From Candidatus Cloacimonadota bacterium (GTDB taxonomy: Bacteria; Muiribacteriota; UBA6191): a stretch of 64,000 bases of DNA. The notes beneath the pieces were generated by a model that was given only the letters and a program-made list of their open reading frames with translations, had not been told where the DNA came from and ran no database searches. A program made the position numbers and the translations under genes. The first letter of the stretch is position 1, and the number at the start of each line of letters is the position of its first letter. The DNA is taken from contig JAGSHD010000014.1 in NCBI GenBank assembly GCA_023954715.1, forward strand, positions 62,001 to 126,000, given 5' to 3'. Positions 60,600-64,000 of the stretch are shown here, in pieces.

Positions 60600-61240
60600 T
60601 GATATTTCCAAAAAGACATAAAAAAGGTTTTACCTTAATTGAGATGCTCATTTCATTTTTTTTAGCAATGAGTATTTTAAGTGTATTTTACTTTATGCAT
60701 ATAACCTACCAAAATAGACTTGTAAAACTAATGAAGAAGGTAAAAGGGCAACAAGCAGTCCGACTTTTTTTAACAAAATTAAGACAAGAGCTAAAGCAAT
60801 CTATTGAGATTTATGTACCAACTCGACCTGCTGACTCTTCTGTCCCTTATGAGTGGCAAGGTAGTCCAAGGCGAGATGTAGTTGTTATGTTTTTAGGAAG
60901 AAGTAATTTACATGATTATGATGGTTATGCCATTAAATACGAATACATCGAAGAAGAAAAGTCAATTCGTTACTCTGAGTATAAAAACAGAACCGAGTTG
61001 ATCCGGCAAGGTACGTTTTTAGGCGGAGATACTCAAATCTTATCCTTTGAGGTTTTCCCCACCGATTTAAATGAGCAAATTTTAATGCAAAAGTTTCAAG
61101 TCTACGCCCAAATTGGCTATTATGATATTACTCGAAAAGAGAAAAAATCTAAAAACGAGTTAATCGTTCCAAAGTATGCTCATCTAAGTGTATATCCTCG
61201 GACTATTAATACTAGTTTATTGATTGATGTTCCCCAATAA
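60599..61240 (+). CDS. Prepilin-like protein of the PilW/GspJ type, module B
   Basis: 213 residues, GTG start with AGGGA 6 bases upstream. The leader KRHKKG then FTLIEMLISFFLAMSILSVF has Gly at -1 and Glu at +5. RLFLTKLRQELKQSIEIYV follows as in PilW/GspJ. The mature domain is beta-rich and ends in LLIDVPQ. It is the last gene of module B; I see no convincing terminator in the 132 bases that follow. Confidence 0.85.
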   Translation: MIFPKRHKKGFTLIEMLISFFLAMSILSVFYFMHITYQNRLVKLMKKVKGQQAVRLFLTKLRQELKQSIEIYVPTRPADSSVPYEWQGSPRRDVVVMFLGRSNLHDYDGYAIKYEYIEEEKSIRYSEYKNRTELIRQGTFLGGDTQILSFEVFPTDLNEQILMQKFQVYAQIGYYDITRKEKKSKNELIVPKYAHLSVYPRTINTSLLIDVPQ

Positions 61241-61372
61241 TATTGATTGTATGATATTATCTGCCCCATGCCATACAAGATGGTTTTAGCACTATATAGT
61301 ATTAAGTGAAAAATTTTTGTAATTTTTTTTTCATCCCTTGAAAATCAAAATATCTAATGGTAATTTATTTCT

Positions 61373-62104
61373 ATGAAACTGATTTATATCTTTACTTACA
61401 TAGTCCTGTCATCACAGCTGTATAGCCAGATTTCTGGGGAGTATTTATTAGGCTTATTAGATGAAAAGATGATAACTTTTGATCTATTAATTCGTCATGA
61501 TAAGAGCAAAAATATTATTGTTCCTCCAATTAACTTGAAAGGGCATAGCATATTGAAAAATGCTAAGTTTCTTAAAATGGAGTCTTTGGCATCTTCTAAA
61601 GACTCATCTGAGGATAGTTACGTATATCGCTATGAAATCTCTTTAAAGGAGATAGATAATAGGCTTCCTAAGTTAAGTGTTAAATATTTGGAAGATCAAA
61701 AAGAAAAGTATTTTGAAATTAGTCCACTAGCACTATCTGTACCTAAAGCAAGCGAATTCAATTGGCTTCCAGTAGGTGGGGCCTTATTACTTATAGCATG
61801 TGTATTGCCTTTTTTTGTAAAAAAAAGAGTGGCAAAGAGTATTGATGTTAAAATTGATCTTCAGGAGCTGTGGCGGACAAACCAATATGAGTTATTTTTA
61901 AAAAGTGCCCTAGAAAACCAAGATTTTGCTATGGATAAGGCACTTTTACAAGAGTATTACGATCAAGTTAAATATGCTGGTATTGAGTTAAATTCAAGAC
62001 AAAAAGCACAAATTGAAAAAAACTTTAAAGATAAAAAGACACAAATAAAAACTGTTGAAAAAGAGCGTGAAGACCAATTTTTGGCTTCTGTGCTGGAGGA
62101 TTAA
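61373..62104 (+). CDS. Small BatD-like envelope protein
   Basis: 243 residues. Signal peptide (about 1-19), a beta-rich extracytoplasmic domain (20-125), one membrane helix (about 131-150, WLPVGGALLLIACVLPFFV) and a helical cytoplasmic tail. It is far smaller than typical BatD but occupies the usual place before moxR and DUF58 genes. Only one base separates it from moxR. No Shine-Dalgarno is seen before the ATG; a TTGAAA-17-TAATTT pair would start transcription almost at the ATG. Confidence 0.6.
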   Translation: MKLIYIFTYIVLSSQLYSQISGEYLLGLLDEKMITFDLLIRHDKSKNIIVPPINLKGHSILKNAKFLKMESLASSKDSSEDSYVYRYEISLKEIDNRLPKLSVKYLEDQKEKYFEISPLALSVPKASEFNWLPVGGALLLIACVLPFFVKKRVAKSIDVKIDLQELWRTNQYELFLKSALENQDFAMDKALLQEYYDQVKYAGIELNSRQKAQIEKNFKDKKTQIKTVEKEREDQFLASVLED

Positions 62105-62105
62105 T

Positions 62106-63101
62106 ATGAGTGAAGCTTTAGACTTAGAAGCAGTAAAACAAAAGATAGATGAGAAACATCACTTAATTGAACGAGTATATCAAGAAATGTCCAAAGAAGT
62201 TATAGGACAAAAGTATATGATTGAACGATTACTGATGGGTTTGTTAGCTGGTGGACATATACTCTTAGAGGGAGTCCCAGGGCTTGCTAAAACTACAACG
62301 GTAAATGCTTTGTCTAAAACTTTAAAAACTTCTTTTAAAAGGATTCAATTTACACCAGATTTATTACCAGCAGATTTAATTGGTACACAAATTTATAATC
62401 CAAAATCAGCAGATTTTTATATAAAAAAGGGACCATTATTTGCTAATATTGTGCTAGCCGATGAGATCAACAGAGCGCCGGCAAAAGTCCAGTCAGCACT
62501 TCTTGAGGCTATGCAAGAAAAACAAGTTACGATTGGTGACGAGTCATTCAATTTAGATGAGCCATTTTTAGTCTTAGCAACACAAAACCCTGTAGAGCAA
62601 GAGGGGACATATCCTCTGCCTGAGGCTCAAGTAGATCGATTTATGCTAAAGATATCGGTTGGCTATCCATCAAAAGACGAAGAGCTAGAAATCATGAAAA
62701 TGATTTCTTATAGTAAATCTGAAAAGATTGAGTCTGTAATGAGTGTAGAAGATTTAATTGAAATTCGAAAAGTTATTGATTTAGTTCATGTAGATGAAAA
62801 AATTAATCAATATATCATCGACTTGATATTTGCTACCAGAGATCCATTAGCTTATGGTATCACCGGTCTAGAAGGCCTCATTCAATATGGTGCATCTCCA
62901 CGTGCTTCTATATATTTAAATAAGTTAGCTCGTGTTTATGCATTTTTACAAGGCCGGGCTTACGTGGTTCCAAATGATATCAAAGCAATTGGTATGGATG
63001 TGTTACGTCATAGAGTATTGGTAACATTTGAAGCAGAAGCAGAAGAAAAAACAAGTGAAGACATCATAGAACAAGTATTTGACTCAGTTAAGGTACCGTA
63101 A
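62106..63101 (+). CDS. moxR: MoxR-family AAA+ ATPase
   Basis: 331 residues from the ATG at 62106 (GGAGGA 5 bases upstream; an upstream in-frame start reads through the batD-like gene and is rejected). Walker A GVPGLAKTT (56-64), RIQFTPDLLPADLIGT, Walker B IVLADEINRAP, LLEAMQEKQVTIGD, sensor 1 ATQNPVEQEGTYPLPEAQ and the ASPRA sensor 2 are all present. MoxR proteins act as chaperones that activate or insert metal or cofactor in vWA-domain clients, here probably the DUF58 and Bat proteins. Confidence 0.95.
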   Translation: MSEALDLEAVKQKIDEKHHLIERVYQEMSKEVIGQKYMIERLLMGLLAGGHILLEGVPGLAKTTTVNALSKTLKTSFKRIQFTPDLLPADLIGTQIYNPKSADFYIKKGPLFANIVLADEINRAPAKVQSALLEAMQEKQVTIGDESFNLDEPFLVLATQNPVEQEGTYPLPEAQVDRFMLKISVGYPSKDEELEIMKMISYSKSEKIESVMSVEDLIEIRKVIDLVHVDEKINQYIIDLIFATRDPLAYGITGLEGLIQYGASPRASIYLNKLARVYAFLQGRAYVVPNDIKAIGMDVLRHRVLVTFEAEAEEKTSEDIIEQVFDSVKVP

Positions 63102-63985
63102 TGGCAGAAGTTTCTAAAGAACTTTTGAAGAAAGTTAAAAGGATTCAAATTCAAACAAGTCGTTTGGTGAATGACATTTTAGCTGGTGAATATCACTCTA
63201 CTTTTAAAGGTCGTGGTATGGAGTTTTCTGAGGTACGTGAATATGTACCGGGAGATGATATCCGAACAATCGACTGGAATGTTACAGCTAGAATGGACGC
63301 TCCATTTGTAAAGCAGTTTGTTGAAGAACGAGAATTAACCGTTATATTAATGGTTGATATCTCAGGATCTGGATACTATTCTTCAAAAGAACAAACAAAA
63401 AATGAGATAGCAGCTGAAATTTCAGCAATGTTGGCACTATCGGCCATCAAAAATAATGATAACGTCGGTTTGCTGCTTTTTACTGGAAAGGTTGAAAAAT
63501 TTATTCCTCCTAAAAAAGGAAAAAGTCACGTTTTACGTGTAATCCGAGAGGTATTGTCATTTCAAGCTGACCAAGAGGATACGGATCTTGAAAATGCCAT
63601 TGATTATCTAAATAAAGCAGTACGAAAAAAGGCTGTCATCTTTATGATTTCAGATTTTATTAGTAATGGTTATGAAAAAGTTTTGCGTGTTGCTGCTAAA
63701 AGGCATGACTTGATTTGTATTTCTTTGAGCGACGAGCGAGAAAGAGAGATACCAAATATTGGTTTGATACACTTAGAGGACGCTGAAACTGGAGAAGTAT
63801 TACTATTTGATACTTCGGATGCAAAAGCAAGAAAAGCTCTACAAATCCTCTTTGATCGAGATAAAACCCAAAGAAATGAGTTCATGAAAAGTAATAAAAT
63901 AGACACAATTGATATCAATACGCATCAATCTTATGTAGATCCAATTGTAGGTTTTTTTAGGAATCGTGGAAAATGGAAGAAATAA
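63101..63985 (+). CDS. DUF58 protein of the MoxR/Bat operon
   Basis: 294 residues. EYHSTFKGRGMEFSEVREYVPGDDIRTIDW (30-59) is the DUF58 hallmark, followed by a vWA-like region beginning MVDISGSGYYSS with a MIDAS-like DISGS. It overlaps the moxR stop by one base, ensuring coupling. Family members serve with MoxR and BatA/B in envelope stress tolerance or cell-envelope maturation, though the molecular activity is unsettled. Confidence 0.9.
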   Translation: MAEVSKELLKKVKRIQIQTSRLVNDILAGEYHSTFKGRGMEFSEVREYVPGDDIRTIDWNVTARMDAPFVKQFVEERELTVILMVDISGSGYYSSKEQTKNEIAAEISAMLALSAIKNNDNVGLLLFTGKVEKFIPPKKGKSHVLRVIREVLSFQADQEDTDLENAIDYLNKAVRKKAVIFMISDFISNGYEKVLRVAAKRHDLICISLSDEREREIPNIGLIHLEDAETGEVLLFDTSDAKARKALQILFDRDKTQRNEFMKSNKIDTIDINTHQSYVDPIVGFFRNRGKWKK

Positions 63986-64000
63986 AAACAAAAAAAATGG
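63973..64000 (+). CDS. Possible start of the next Bat-operon gene (cut by window edge)
   Basis: An ATG at 63973 opens a frame (MEEIKTKKM) that overlaps the end of the DUF58 gene by 13 bases and runs off the window. GGAAAATGGAAG precedes it loosely. In this operon type a BatA/BatB or similar gene usually comes next. Too short to judge. Confidence 0.3.

Noticed and set aside
62055-62105. Longer N-terminus for MoxR
   Set aside because: It would overlap the batD-like gene, adds an unconserved Trp-rich peptide, and the ATG at 62106 has a strong GGAGGA site.

Overview
This is a 64 kb stretch of an AT-rich chromosome (roughly 36% G+C by eye) from a flagellated bacterium with two membranes. BamA, a complete MlaE-MlaF-MlaD lipid-transport operon and a LolD-type ATPase show the outer membrane. 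FlhA, two FlhG-like ATPases, FlhF, an FlgJ rod-binding domain and a sigma-28-type factor show flagella. SpoVG, a small protein beginning MSIRPID, a three-POTRA BamA and an MlaD that seems to end in its own beta-domain suggest a diderm Terrabacteria-like lineage, for example a Margulisbacteria-like group. That placement is inference. I see no phage, insertion sequence or CRISPR array; the genes look like ordinary chromosome.

Layout. 1-4.5 kb: branched-chain 2-oxoacid dehydrogenase E1 (beta partial, alpha), lipoyl synthase, a small exported protein and class II fructose-bisphosphate aldolase. 4.8-8.8 kb: a secreted protein, an M16-like protein without its metal motif, and a lone SIR2-like protein. 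8.9-13.2 kb (minus): flgJ, ald, a CaCA cation antiporter and rho, apparently one transcript. 13.5-18.8 kb (plus): flhA, two flhG-like genes and flhF behind a near-consensus promoter. 18.9-25.2 kb: small housekeeping genes, manC, a lolD-like ATPase and hflX. 25.3-30.2 kb: bamA and mlaEFD. 30.5-33.7 kb: an AMIN-like/phosphodiester glycosidase protein and a three-gene operon headed by the MSIRPID protein. 33.8-40.5 kb: two divergent surface-glycan-type gene sets, including a tandem nucleotidyltransferase. 40.5-45 kb: sigma-28, pth, a TPR protein, tRNA-Gln and spoVG.

45.2-61.2 kb is the most unusual part. It holds two oppositely oriented pseudopilin modules separated by a short block with smpB. 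Each has an I/V-like prepilin, a J/W-like prepilin, at least one giant (about 750-980 residue) K/X-like pseudopilin, and membrane-anchored proteins with an acidic juxtamembrane stretch. No assembly ATPase, platform protein, secretin or peptidase is encoded nearby. The two modules look like alternative tip complexes or cargo for a type IV pilus or type II secretion machine located elsewhere.

61.4-64 kb: the start of a Bat/MoxR operon (BatD-like, MoxR ATPase, DUF58), cut by the window edge.
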